Shown here: positions 1-5,336 of the stretch, one piece after another | How positions within the stretch are numbered: the first letter of the stretch is position 1 | Layout: the number at the start of each line of letters is the position of its first letter | Source: Acidobacteriota bacterium | GTDB taxonomy: Bacteria > Acidobacteriota > Terriglobia > Acidiferrales > UBA7541 | Assembly: GCA_003131705.1 (NCBI GenBank) | Contig: PKUY01000421.1 | Coordinates: 16,487-21,822 of the forward strand | DNA length: 5,336 nucleotides | Direction of reading: 5' to 3' | The notes under the pieces: model-generated | Told to the model about the DNA's origin: nothing | Databases searched by the model: none | What the model saw: only the letters and a program-made list of their open reading frames with translations | Position numbers and translations under genes: made by a program

Positions 1-2179
1 CGTCGTCGATGAGGTAATAAATGAGGTTGTAAGTCGCTGCCGGATTCGAGGCCGCGAGGACGGCGGTACCACGCCCCGTCGAGGCAGTCGGAGCAGTGAT
101 CGAGCTACCTGTAGCGGTGACGGGATCGCCTTCGAAGGCAGCGCCGAAATTATCGACATCCAGATTTCCGCCCGTTACACCTGTACCGCTGAGCCTGACT
201 TGACCGATCAAATCGGACTGGTAGGACGCGGCGCTGTTGTGGAATATTCCCTGGCCCGTCAAACCCAGCGCAAAGCTTCCCCCGAGGAGCGACGGATTCA
301 TGGTTGCGCAACCCGCCGATTCTGCGCTGCACTGTTGGTAGGCTACGCCTGTGGCCACGGCCGCGGAATCAAACTCCAGCATCACGGCGGTGCCTTGCGA
401 CGTTGGGTAGACGGCGAACTCCGAAACACTGGGGCTCGCGCCTGACGGGCAGGCCCCGGTTCCCGTGAACAGCTTGAGGTCGATTCGTCCGGTGGCGCCG
501 TTGACAGTGTATGCGCACGCAGCGATCGCGGGCCCACTGTTATAGGTACCCGCGCTATTGCTATCGAAAATTCCGCCGGTGACTGTTCCGGTTCCGTTCG
601 ACGCGAAAACGCCCCCAGCCGCATAGGTACCCGCACTGGAATTTCCGCCACTCGTGAAGACGTAATTCGCACTGGCGAGTCCCGCAGGTGATGCCGGTGC
701 GCTGAAAACATTCCCGGCGAGAGATGCTGTGCCGTCGATCTCGACTAGATGCAGTTGAGTCGCGATACTGACGTCACTGGAATTCTTCGCGGTTCCGATG
801 GCGTAGAACGCGTACTCGCGGGGGTTGGAACCCGTGGTCGTGCTCTTGAGAAAAATGGTGCCCCGCCCTGTTCCGGCAAACACAGAATCAAATGAGTAGG
901 TGCCGTTGACGGAGGTATCGCCGAGGGTGACGCCTGAGCCGGAAATACCGTTGTCGTTGACGTCTAGGATTGCGTCCGTCGACGGAATTCCCCCGGAGCC
1001 ATTCGCGGTGAACGCGCCGGCCATTGCCAGTGGATGAAAGGTCGCATCGGCTCCTTGCACAGTAAATACATACGGGCCAGAAAGCGCCGTAGGCAGGTTC
1101 GTGAGCGCGTCCAAACTTTGCTGGTCGATCGTGCCACCACCATTGGCGTTGCTGTCGAAGCGGATGATCTGCGCGTGCTGGTTCGTCGTGAGGACAAAAG
1201 CCCAAGTATTCGTCCCTCTGCCGGTGTTGACTGATGCGGTGCCTCGTCCGTCGGTGCCCACGTGATAGGTGCCGCTGATGGGAACCTGTATGGATACTCC
1301 CGTCAGCAAGCTGCTGAAGTCTTCCACGCCGCTACGAATGAGCCCGCCACCATCAGCGACAAAGCTGCCTGCAACCGCCAGAAAGCCCGCCTGGTCGTTC
1401 CCCGCATAGGAGAAAGCATAGGGGCCATTGAGGGAGCGATCCGAGTAAACGATTGTCGCTGTGGCTGTCGCCGTGACTGTTCCGTTCGAACCGCTATGAT
1501 TGGCTGTAATTGTCACTACACCACCGGGTGGCGGAAAAGCGGGCGCCGTGAAAAGCCCCGTGGAGTCAATGGAGCCGACGTTGCCTCCGTCGACGGAAGT
1601 TGCCGTCCACGTGGCGGTCGTATCGAGCACACTGTTGAACGTCGCGGAGAACTGGCTCGTGCCACCTGCCGGAACGGTGACGCCAAGAGGAGTCACCGCG
1701 AGACCGAGGCCCACACCGACCGTAACGATGGCGGTGTTGGATGTGACGGTACTGGGGGTCCCTGTAGTCGACGTAGAGGGTTGTGTCGCGATTGCGATGA
1801 TATTCACCTGACCGACTTGTTCGCCCGATCCGCTGTTGGTCGTCGGCACTTGCGGCGGCGCCGTGTATACGCCTACCAACTCGGAAGTACTGGAAGGTGC
1901 GATCGAGCCGACCGTGCTCAGGTTGCCTCCGGCGATGCCGTTGACTTCCCAGGTTACGGTCGTGGTCGAGGAGATGGTGGAATCGGTCAGGGTAACGGTG
2001 GCGGTGAAATCGGACTGCGTATTAATTGGAAGAGTGATAGCGGTAGGTGTGATCGCTACGGACTTGACGGTGGTCGACCCTCCGCCACCGGTGCCACTGC
2101 CGCCACCGCAAGCGACTAAAGCCAAGGCGCACACGATCAGAAGTGCGAAAAGAGGGCGGCCCAAGAATTTGTGGATCAT
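1..2179 (-). CDS. Large Ig-like/Gly-Thr-rich repeat lipoprotein, 3' end beyond the window
   Basis: The frame is open without a stop from the ATG at 2177-2179 to the left edge, giving 726 codons; the C-terminus is missing. The N-terminus is a lipoprotein signal: H3, K4 and R8, a hydrophobic stretch at about 9-23, then lipobox LVAC with Cys24, followed by a Gly/Ser-rich linker (25-35). Residues about 36-154 and 158-246 look like bacterial Ig-like (BIG-type) domains; the second has the typical VTP, VPAGGTSQFSAT and GLFTAP elements. From residue 250 there are at least four diverged Gly/Thr-rich repeats. The composition (rich in Gly, Thr, Ser and Ala, poor in Lys) fits an exported, lipid-anchored surface protein. 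Its ligand or function is unknown. No enzyme motif is visible. The ATG has no clear Shine-Dalgarno; a TTG 13 codons upstream (2216-2218) has a better one (AGGGAG, 6-base spacing). A promoter is not obvious in the 258-base spacer upstream. Confidence 0.88.
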   Translation of the reverse strand, partial: MIHKFLGRPLFALLIVCALALVACGGGSGTGGGGSTTVKSVAITPTAITLPINTQSDFTATVTLTDSTISSTTTVTWEVNGIAGGNLSTVGSIAPSSTSELVGVYTAPPQVPTTNSGSGEQVGQVNIIAIATQPSTSTTGTPSTVTSNTAIVTVGVGLGLAVTPLGVTVPAGGTSQFSATFNSVLDTTATWTATSVDGGNVGSIDSTGLFTAPAFPPPGGVVTITANHSGSNGTVTATATATIVYSDRSLNGPYAFSYAGNDQAGFLAVAGSFVADGGGLIRSGVEDFSSLLTGVSIQVPISGTYHVGTDGRGTASVNTGRGTNTWAFVLTTNQHAQIIRFDSNANGGGTIDQQSLDALTNLPTALSGPYVFTVQGADATFHPLAMAGAFTANGSGGIPSTDAILDVNDNGISGSGVTLGDTSVNGTYSFDSVFAGTGRGTIFLKSTTTGSNPREYAFYAIGTAKNSSDVSIATQLHLVEIDGTASLAGNVFSAPASPAGLASANYVFTSGGNSSAGTYAAGGVFASNGTGTVTGGIFDSNSAGTYNSGPAIAACAYTVNGATGRIDLKLFTGTGACPSGASPSVSEFAVYPTSQGTAVMLEFDSAAVATGVAYQQCSAESAGCATMNPSLLGGSFALGLTGQGIFHNSAASYQSDLIGQVRLSGTGVTGGNLDVDNFGAAFEGDPVTATGSSITAPTASTGRGTAVLAASNPAATYNLIYYLIDD
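2..1432 (-). repeat. Four diverged 116-135-residue protein repeats within the lipoprotein
   Basis: Four units align by eye. Unit 1 is residues 250-365 (1085-1432), unit 2 is 366-500 (680-1084), unit 3 is 501-631 (287-679), and unit 4 begins at 632 (2-286) and is cut by the window edge. Each opens with an L-x-G/A-x-Y/F block (LNGPYAF, LSGPYVF, LASANYVF, LLGGSFAL). In units 1-3 an A-G-x-F block follows (AGSFVADGGG, AGAFTANGSG, GGVFASNGTG). Most units then carry a GTY-type strand, a GRGT or GRI turn, and a strand with aromatic or acidic residues (AFVL, EYAFYAIG, EFAVYPT). This pattern suggests all-beta modules. The units are diverged at DNA level, so this is old duplication rather than a recent tandem expansion. 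Confidence 0.7.
2108..2179 (-). other. Lipoprotein signal peptide with lipobox LVAC, Cys24
   Basis: Residues 1-24 from the ATG have a short basic n-region, a hydrophobic core rich in Leu, Ala, Val and Ile, and the lipobox LVAC. Cys24, encoded at 2108-2110, would be the lipidated residue after cleavage by signal peptidase II. The residues that follow are Gly and Ser, a typical flexible linker. There is no Asp at +2. Confidence 0.85.
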
Positions 2180-2437
2180 GAAAAATTGACTGCGTTGCCG
2201 GTTGACGCCTGGTTCCAATGTCCGCTCCCTAGTCGTTTCTGGTATTCGGTCGTCTCAATACTTTTCATCACTTCTCATGCAGTCTTGTAAGGCATGCGCA
2301 TGAAACACCTAGTTATTCTATTCCAGGGGACCACCGAAAAAGTTCCAATTCTTTGGTTGCAAATGGAGAAGCGAAGGTTGCCACGGGCAACTTGGATATA
2401 GCGATAAGGAAAAAAGTAATAGGATGCGGCCCGAAAC
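2180..2437. other. 258-base intergenic region upstream of the lipoprotein gene
   Basis: No recognisable gene or RNA lies here. It should hold the end of the methyltransferase-like transcript and the lipoprotein promoter. Visible elements are a perfect 6-bp-stem hairpin at 2377-2391, a 10-bp palindrome CATGCGCATG at 2293-2302, and a 30-codon minus-strand ORF at 2176-2268 whose stop overlaps the lipoprotein ATG. On the minus strand a TAGAAT (2315-2320) resembles a -10 box, but no good -35 sits at the normal distance. TTGGAA (2343-2348) is 22 bases away, which is too far. I therefore do not call a promoter. A T-run follows the methyltransferase-like stop, but no strong stem precedes it, so no intrinsic terminator is called. 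Confidence 0.6.
2375..2393. other. Short perfect hairpin (GTTGCC / GGCAAC, 3-base loop)
   Basis: GTTGCC at 2377-2382 and GGCAAC at 2386-2391 form a 6-bp perfect stem around the loop ACG. The stem extends imperfectly with A/T pairs on each side. Neither strand has a T-run directly after it, so it is not a classical intrinsic terminator. It could be a weak transcript-end structure for the methyltransferase-like gene, an operator upstream of the lipoprotein gene, or chance. Confidence 0.4.
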
Positions 2438-3136
2438 CTACTTCAAAAAAAGTCCCTCGCGAACCTGATCGCGACCTACAAACGTCTTCGACGAGCGGAA
2501 TTGGTCGAACAAACTGAGGATTTCCCGATTTTGAAATACGTGGGCATGAACGGCGATTGTAGGGGCCGAGAGAAGCTCGACCGTTTGGCTGTCTACAATG
2601 CGATACCGCTGAAAGCGCTCTACCGGACGACTGTGAAACAGCGCGAGCACGGCGCCGCCGGGGTGCAAAATACTTGAGAGCCGTTTCATTAAAATGGGGA
2701 CGACGACGGGATCGAAATAATCCAGGAGGTCCCAGGCCAAGACACCGTGAAAGCTTTGTTCAGGATACTGGAGGGCGGTCTCCAGGAATTTGTCGGTCAA
2801 AAGGGATGGGGAGATTTTTTCATTGTCCTCGGCTATGGGAGCAGTACGCAAGTGCTCCTCCTCCGCCGTAAGAAAATCCTTCCAGGTCCGCAGCAAATCC
2901 TCGGCCGAAACTCGGTAGCCTTTGTCCACGAAGAAGCTGACAGTCGATTGCCACACGGGACCGAGATCGAGAATGCGGCCATGCCGTACGTCGCTGATCA
3001 GCCACAAAAACTCCTTCAGGCCATTGGAGACGCGCAGGGTCGCGGGCAGATTTCCGGAGCTGGCGGGCCCGGGTTTTGCGGACGCAACGCCGGCGGATGC
3101 GGGGGCGCTCGAGCGCGTCTTAGCCATCCAGTTCAT
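2438..3136 (-). CDS. Class I SAM-dependent methyltransferase-like protein, bactofilin-linked
   Basis: This 232-residue protein has a disordered-looking N-terminus rich in Ala, Ser and Pro (about 5-33), then a Rossmann-like methyltransferase core. ILDLGP (55-60) matches motif I at the end of beta-1, and YRVSAEDL (74-81) fits beta-2 with an acidic residue. GVLAWDLLDYF (131-141) fits the motif IV strand and LHPGGAVLALFHS (157-169) the following helix-strand. Motif I lacks the usual second glycine of GxGxG (the sequence is DLGPVWQS), so SAM binding is uncertain. No substrate can be named. It starts 8 bases after the bactofilin stop, so the two are almost certainly cotranscribed. Neither the ATG at 3134-3136 nor the second ATG (Met4, 3125-3127) has a clear Shine-Dalgarno, which suggests translational coupling. 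It could be an active methyltransferase or an inactive relative that binds the bactofilin. Confidence 0.8.
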   Translation of the reverse strand: MNWMAKTRSSAPASAGVASAKPGPASSGNLPATLRVSNGLKEFLWLISDVRHGRILDLGPVWQSTVSFFVDKGYRVSAEDLLRTWKDFLTAEEEHLRTAPIAEDNEKISPSLLTDKFLETALQYPEQSFHGVLAWDLLDYFDPVVVPILMKRLSSILHPGGAVLALFHSRPVERFQRYRIVDSQTVELLSAPTIAVHAHVFQNREILSLFDQFRSSKTFVGRDQVREGLFLK

Positions 3137-3144
3137 TGGTCGGT

Positions 3145-3657
3145 TTATTCAGCTTTCGCGCCGGCAGAGACTGGCCGGAGATTCTGGGAATCGGGTGCAT
3201 CACCGGCCACGGAAGACTCGCGTGAAGGGTTCGCCGGAACTGTTTCCACTTTTCCGCGCAATCGCGCGCCATCATCGATCGCAATGCGCGGCGTAAGCAC
3301 GCTTCCAACCACGCGGCTTGACGGGCCGAGATGCACGTTATCGCTGGCTTTCAAGTCCCCCTGCACCGATCCGTCGATGATGATCTCGCGGGCTTCCATT
3401 TCAGCCTGGACGCGGCCACTCGGGCCAACCGTCACACGGGAGTTTGCCAAACGGATTTTACCCTGCACTTCGCCGTCAACATACAGATCCGAGTCTCCAA
3501 AAACGTCTCCGTGAATCTTGAGTCCCGAGCTGATCTTGGAAGTGACCCGGGCCGCCGGCGCAGCGGTAACAGGTTCTGGCGCGGGCGTGGAAACGATTGG
3601 AGCGGGAACTTCGGCGGCTTGTGAAGATGGCTTGGCCTCGTTCTTTTTATCCCACAT
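3145..3657 (-). CDS. Bactofilin (polymer-forming cytoskeletal protein, DUF583)
   Basis: Bactofilins form a right-handed beta-helix that polymerises without nucleotide into filaments, often tethering cell-wall or shape factors at the inner membrane. This 170-residue protein has the usual layout. A Pro/Ala-rich flexible N-terminus (about 1-42) comes first, then a core of short beta-rungs at about 46-138: GLKIHGDVFGDSDLYVDGEV, RVTVGPSGRV, EIIIDGSVQGDL, NVHLGPSSRV, and RIAIDDGARLRGKV. A polar C-terminal tail (about 140-170) completes it. The repeated hydrophobic-x-hydrophobic, Gly and Asp/Ser turn pattern is diagnostic of the family. No transmembrane segment is visible, so membrane contact would have to come from the N-terminus or partners. 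The ATG is preceded by GGAGGGAGG with 5-base spacing, and a good promoter lies upstream. The usual M23 peptidase partner is not adjacent; a methyltransferase-like gene follows instead. Confidence 0.95.
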   Translation of the reverse strand: MWDKKNEAKPSSQAAEVPAPIVSTPAPEPVTAAPAARVTSKISSGLKIHGDVFGDSDLYVDGEVQGKIRLANSRVTVGPSGRVQAEMEAREIIIDGSVQGDLKASDNVHLGPSSRVVGSVLTPRIAIDDGARLRGKVETVPANPSRESSVAGDAPDSQNLRPVSAGAKAE

Positions 3658-3662
3658 GAAAA

Positions 3663-3671
3663 CCTCCCTCC
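3663..3671 (-). promoter_or_regulatory. Strong Shine-Dalgarno of the bactofilin gene
   Basis: The minus strand reads GGAGGGAGG then TTTTC before the ATG at 3655-3657. This gives a GGAGG core with 5-base spacing and fixes the start codon. It is clearly stronger than the site of any other gene in the window, consistent with a scaffold protein made in quantity. Confidence 0.85.
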
Positions 3672-3721
3672 GAAACTACCCGAGGCGCTGCGCTGGACGG
3701 CAACATCCTTGAGGTGGACGA

Positions 3722-3750
3722 ACTATAGTACAGAGAAAACTACCTGTAAA
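3722..3750 (-). promoter_or_regulatory. Predicted sigma-70-type promoter for bactofilin and the methyltransferase-like gene
   Basis: On the minus strand, TTTACA (3745-3750) and TATAGT (3722-3727) are separated by exactly 17 bases. Each box has one mismatch to the TTGACA and TATAAT consensus. The -35 box lies in the last sense codons of the ydcF-like gene (its stop is at 3740-3742) and the -10 box lies in the gap. Transcription would start near 3715, leaving a leader of about 58 bases before the bactofilin ATG. Read-through from the galT/ydcF-like unit could still contribute, as no terminator is visible between them. Confidence 0.6.
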
Positions 3751-4483
3751 CCCGCACTGTGACGGCATGGTACAAACCGGCAACTGTTGGGTACGCGAAC
3801 GCATCAGCGGAATCCGAAGTCTGAACGTCCGAGTGGCGCAGCTCCCACATAGCTACCAGCATGCCGATTGCTTCGTGGCCAAATATCTTCAGACCCGTGC
3901 GATCGCGCCACCAGTTATGGGGGTCGTACACAGGGTCTCGAGCGGCAACAACACGGAGAATTGTGCCTGGCGGAAACTCTCGGGCGCAGATGTACCGGGA
4001 TCTGCGGGTGTGATAATTCGACGTGACCAGGAGAATGCGCTTCCAACCTCTTGCGGCGATGAGCTGACTGATCGCGGCAGATTCCTCCCGCGTGTTCTCC
4101 GCGTGATGAGCGAGCCGAACAATCGCTCCAGCGGGAACACCGCGATCGGTGAGGTCATGCTCCTCCAATTCGGCGATGCTGGCATACGGGCGCAAGTACC
4201 GGCCACTTGCGATGACCCGGGGAGCGAGTCCGGCCTTGAAGAGTTCGGCCGCACGCGCGGCGCGGTCGCCAAAATAGTTGTCATCTCCCAGGATTACGAT
4301 TGCGTCGGAATACTGGGGAGCTTCGTCTACAACCCAAAAGCCGCCCGCCAGACCCAGCAGCGGGTGGCGTACCAGATAGACCAAAAAGAGCAAAACCATG
4401 AAAAACATCAGAAACAGAAGACGAAAGAAAATCCCGCCGCGCTGAGGGAACGGCTTACCCGGAGGCTTTCCGAGCGGAGGCAT
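3740..4483 (-). CDS. YdcF/SanA/ElyC-family (DUF218) membrane-anchored protein
   Basis: This 247-residue protein has a basic, Pro-rich N-terminus, one transmembrane helix at about 19-38, and a DUF218 domain from about 58. Family landmarks are visible: DAIVILGDD (60-68), RAARAAELFKAGLAPRVIASG (74-94), the NTREES segment (130-135), and ILLVTSNYHTRRS (150-162). The fold and topology suggest the domain is held on the outer face of the inner membrane. Relatives such as ElyC and SanA are linked to envelope integrity and peptidoglycan-precursor or lipid-carrier steps, but the reaction is not established. The ATG (4481-4483) overlaps the galT stop as TAATG, with only a weak CGGGA site before it, so translation is probably coupled to galT. 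The length is normal and no truncation is seen. The exact function cannot be told from the sequence. Confidence 0.88.
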   Translation of the reverse strand: MPPLGKPPGKPFPQRGGIFFRLLFLMFFMVLLFLVYLVRHPLLGLAGGFWVVDEAPQYSDAIVILGDDNYFGDRAARAAELFKAGLAPRVIASGRYLRPYASIAELEEHDLTDRGVPAGAIVRLAHHAENTREESAAISQLIAARGWKRILLVTSNYHTRRSRYICAREFPPGTILRVVAARDPVYDPHNWWRDRTGLKIFGHEAIGMLVAMWELRHSDVQTSDSADAFAYPTVAGLYHAVTVRVYR

Positions 4484-4485
4484 TA
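4481..4485 (-). other. TAATG stop/start overlap between galT-like and ydcF-like genes
   Basis: On the minus strand the galT stop TAA (4483-4485) shares its last A with the ATG of the ydcF-like gene (4481-4483). Such junctions usually mean the ribosome re-initiates on the downstream gene, so the two proteins are likely made together from one transcript. Confidence 0.9.
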
Positions 4486-5336
4486 TTTCCCGGGATCCAT
4501 CTGGCGCAATTTTTCGGCAGCTTGCTCGGGAAGAGTTCCATTGAAATAAACTTCCTTGATGCTGTAGGACTTGCTGCGCGTTTCGATAATCGGCAGGATT
4601 TCAAAATGCCAATGGTAGTCACCGGCAATGGTGGCCCAATAATCGCTTAGCTCTCCCTTGGTTTGCAGAGTGTTCGGCGCGGTGTGCAGGACCATGTGAT
4701 AGCTATTCGTGACCTGCAGCAAACGGCGCAGGGTACGGCCCAACAGAGTGGCCAAATGACGCCGGTTTTCACCCGGAGAGGCAGCTTCGAATTGGTGATT
4801 GTGCGTCTTGGGCATGATCCACGTCTCGTAGGGAACGCGCGAAGCGTAGGGGCAGAACGCGTAGTAGTCGCCGACGTTGTCAACAATCCTCTGCTTTTGG
4901 CGAATTTCCTGGCGCAGGATGTCGCAGAGAACGCAGCGCTCGCGGTCGCGATACCATTCGCGCGCCGCGCGGAGTTCATACAAGATGCGCCGCGGCACAA
5001 ACGTGGTGGCAGCCAGTTGCGAATGCGAGTGCGGCCACTCTTCTCCGGCCTGCGGTCCCTGATTCTTGAATACGGCCACGTATTTGAAACGTGCGTCGCG
5101 CTTCAAGTCCGAGATACGCAGCGCATATGCATCGAGAACACGCTGGATTTCTTCGTCGGTTAGCTGCGTAAACGTGCGCGAGTGGTTGGGCGTCTCGACG
5201 ATAATTTCGTGCGCACCGATCGCGGCCATGCGGTCGAAAAGTCCGTCGGCGCTGCGCCCCGGGTCGCCCTCAATATGGTAGAGCGGTCGGAAGTGCGGAT
5301 ACGCGCGGACTTGCCACTGTCCCTGCTGAGGCAATT
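4483..5336 (-). CDS. galT: Galactose-1-phosphate uridylyltransferase-like protein (GalT, HIT superfamily), N-terminus beyond the window
   Basis: GalT exchanges UMP between UDP-glucose and galactose-1-phosphate through a uridylylated histidine (Leloir pathway, cytoplasm). The frame is open to the right edge and the sequence begins inside the protein. The TTG at 5332-5334 is an internal Leu, not a credible start, and the N-terminal part is off-window. Numbered from that TTG, 283 residues are visible. HEIIVETP (42-49) is followed by the active-site motif HSHSQ (102-106, 5017-5031), whose middle His (104) would be the nucleophile. A second HIT-like half starts with CVLC (134-137), a possible metal site, and contains YHWHFEILP (240-248). 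GalT enzymes such as E. coli's have HPHGQ, so the exact substrate is uncertain; a GalT-like nucleotidyltransferase using another sugar nucleotide is possible. The TAA overlaps the ATG of the next gene by one base. Confidence 0.85.
   Translation of the reverse strand, partial: LPQQGQWQVRAYPHFRPLYHIEGDPGRSADGLFDRMAAIGAHEIIVETPNHSRTFTQLTDEEIQRVLDAYALRISDLKRDARFKYVAVFKNQGPQAGEEWPHSHSQLAATTFVPRRILYELRAAREWYRDRERCVLCDILRQEIRQKQRIVDNVGDYYAFCPYASRVPYETWIMPKTHNHQFEAASPGENRRHLATLLGRTLRRLLQVTNSYHMVLHTAPNTLQTKGELSDYWATIAGDYHWHFEILPIIETRSKSYSIKEVYFNGTLPEQAAEKLRQMDPGK

Noticed and set aside
888..1205. 105-codon minus-strand open frame overlapping the lipoprotein
   Set aside because: It is in another frame of the same strand inside the lipoprotein gene, with an Arg-rich, domain-free product. 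The lipoprotein frame is continuous through it.
1262..2119. 285-codon plus-strand open frame
   Set aside because: It is antisense to the lipoprotein's Ig-like region. The product is a low-complexity Arg/Gly/Asp-rich sequence with no domain, explained by the complement of Thr/Gly/Val-rich codons. The minus-strand frame has a lipobox and clear domain pattern.
2401..2440. Intrinsic terminator after the methyltransferase-like gene
   Set aside because: There is a T-run on the minus strand (about 2411-2416) but no stable GC-rich stem directly before it. The hairpin at 2377-2391 comes after the T-run and has no T-run of its own.
2747..3514. 255-codon plus-strand open frame
   Set aside because: It runs antisense across both the methyltransferase-like gene and the bactofilin, and its product shows no family pattern.
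3662..3715. ACCTC/GAGGT pairing that could mask the bactofilin Shine-Dalgarno
   Set aside because: ACCTC (minus strand, 3711-3715) can pair with GAGGT at 3662-3666, but it is only 5 bp with a loop of about 45 bases and sits at the predicted transcript 5' end. This is too weak to call a regulatory switch.
3767..4549. 260-codon plus-strand open frame
   Set aside because: It is the complement of the ydcF-like gene and the galT end. No motif, signal or upstream ribosome site supports it.
5332..5334. TTG as the start codon of the galT-like gene
   Set aside because: The frame continues to the window edge, and the visible sequence begins inside the GalT fold without its usual N-terminal part. The gene is therefore treated as cut by the window.

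Overview
The window looks like a piece of a bacterial chromosome, most likely an Acidobacteriota member (Koribacter/Terriglobales-like). This is an inference. It rests on the moderately GC-rich codon use, a large lipoprotein pairing bacterial Ig-like domains with Gly/Thr-rich repeats of a style I associate with that phylum, and a GalT-like HIT protein with an HSHSQ active site. I could not search a database. All convincing genes lie on the minus strand, so they are transcribed from the right edge to the left edge.

Right to left: (1) a GalT-like nucleotidyltransferase, whose N-terminus lies beyond the right edge. (2) A membrane-anchored YdcF/DUF218 protein whose ATG overlaps the galT stop in a TAATG junction, so the two form one translationally coupled unit. 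(3) An 82-base gap. A good sigma-70-type promoter (TTTACA, 17 bases, TATAGT) straddles the end of the ydcF-like gene and this gap, and is followed by a strong Shine-Dalgarno. (4) A bactofilin, a polymer-forming cytoskeletal protein. (5) Eight bases later, a small class I methyltransferase-like protein with a degenerate SAM-binding motif. (6) A 258-base spacer with a hairpin, a palindrome and a possible 30-codon leader ORF, but no recognised gene. (7) A large lipoprotein running off the left edge (726 codons visible), with a lipobox, two Ig-like domains and at least four copies of a 116-135-residue Gly/Thr-rich repeat.

The likely theme is the cell envelope: sugar-nucleotide metabolism, an envelope-linked DUF218 protein, a cytoskeletal scaffold with a possible partner enzyme, and a surface-exposed repeat lipoprotein. 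Only the two gene pairs (galT/ydcF-like and bactofilin/methyltransferase-like) are linked by spacing, and the lipoprotein is probably a separate unit. I found no RNA gene, insertion sequence, CRISPR array or phage feature. Long open frames on the plus strand are antisense shadows of these genes.
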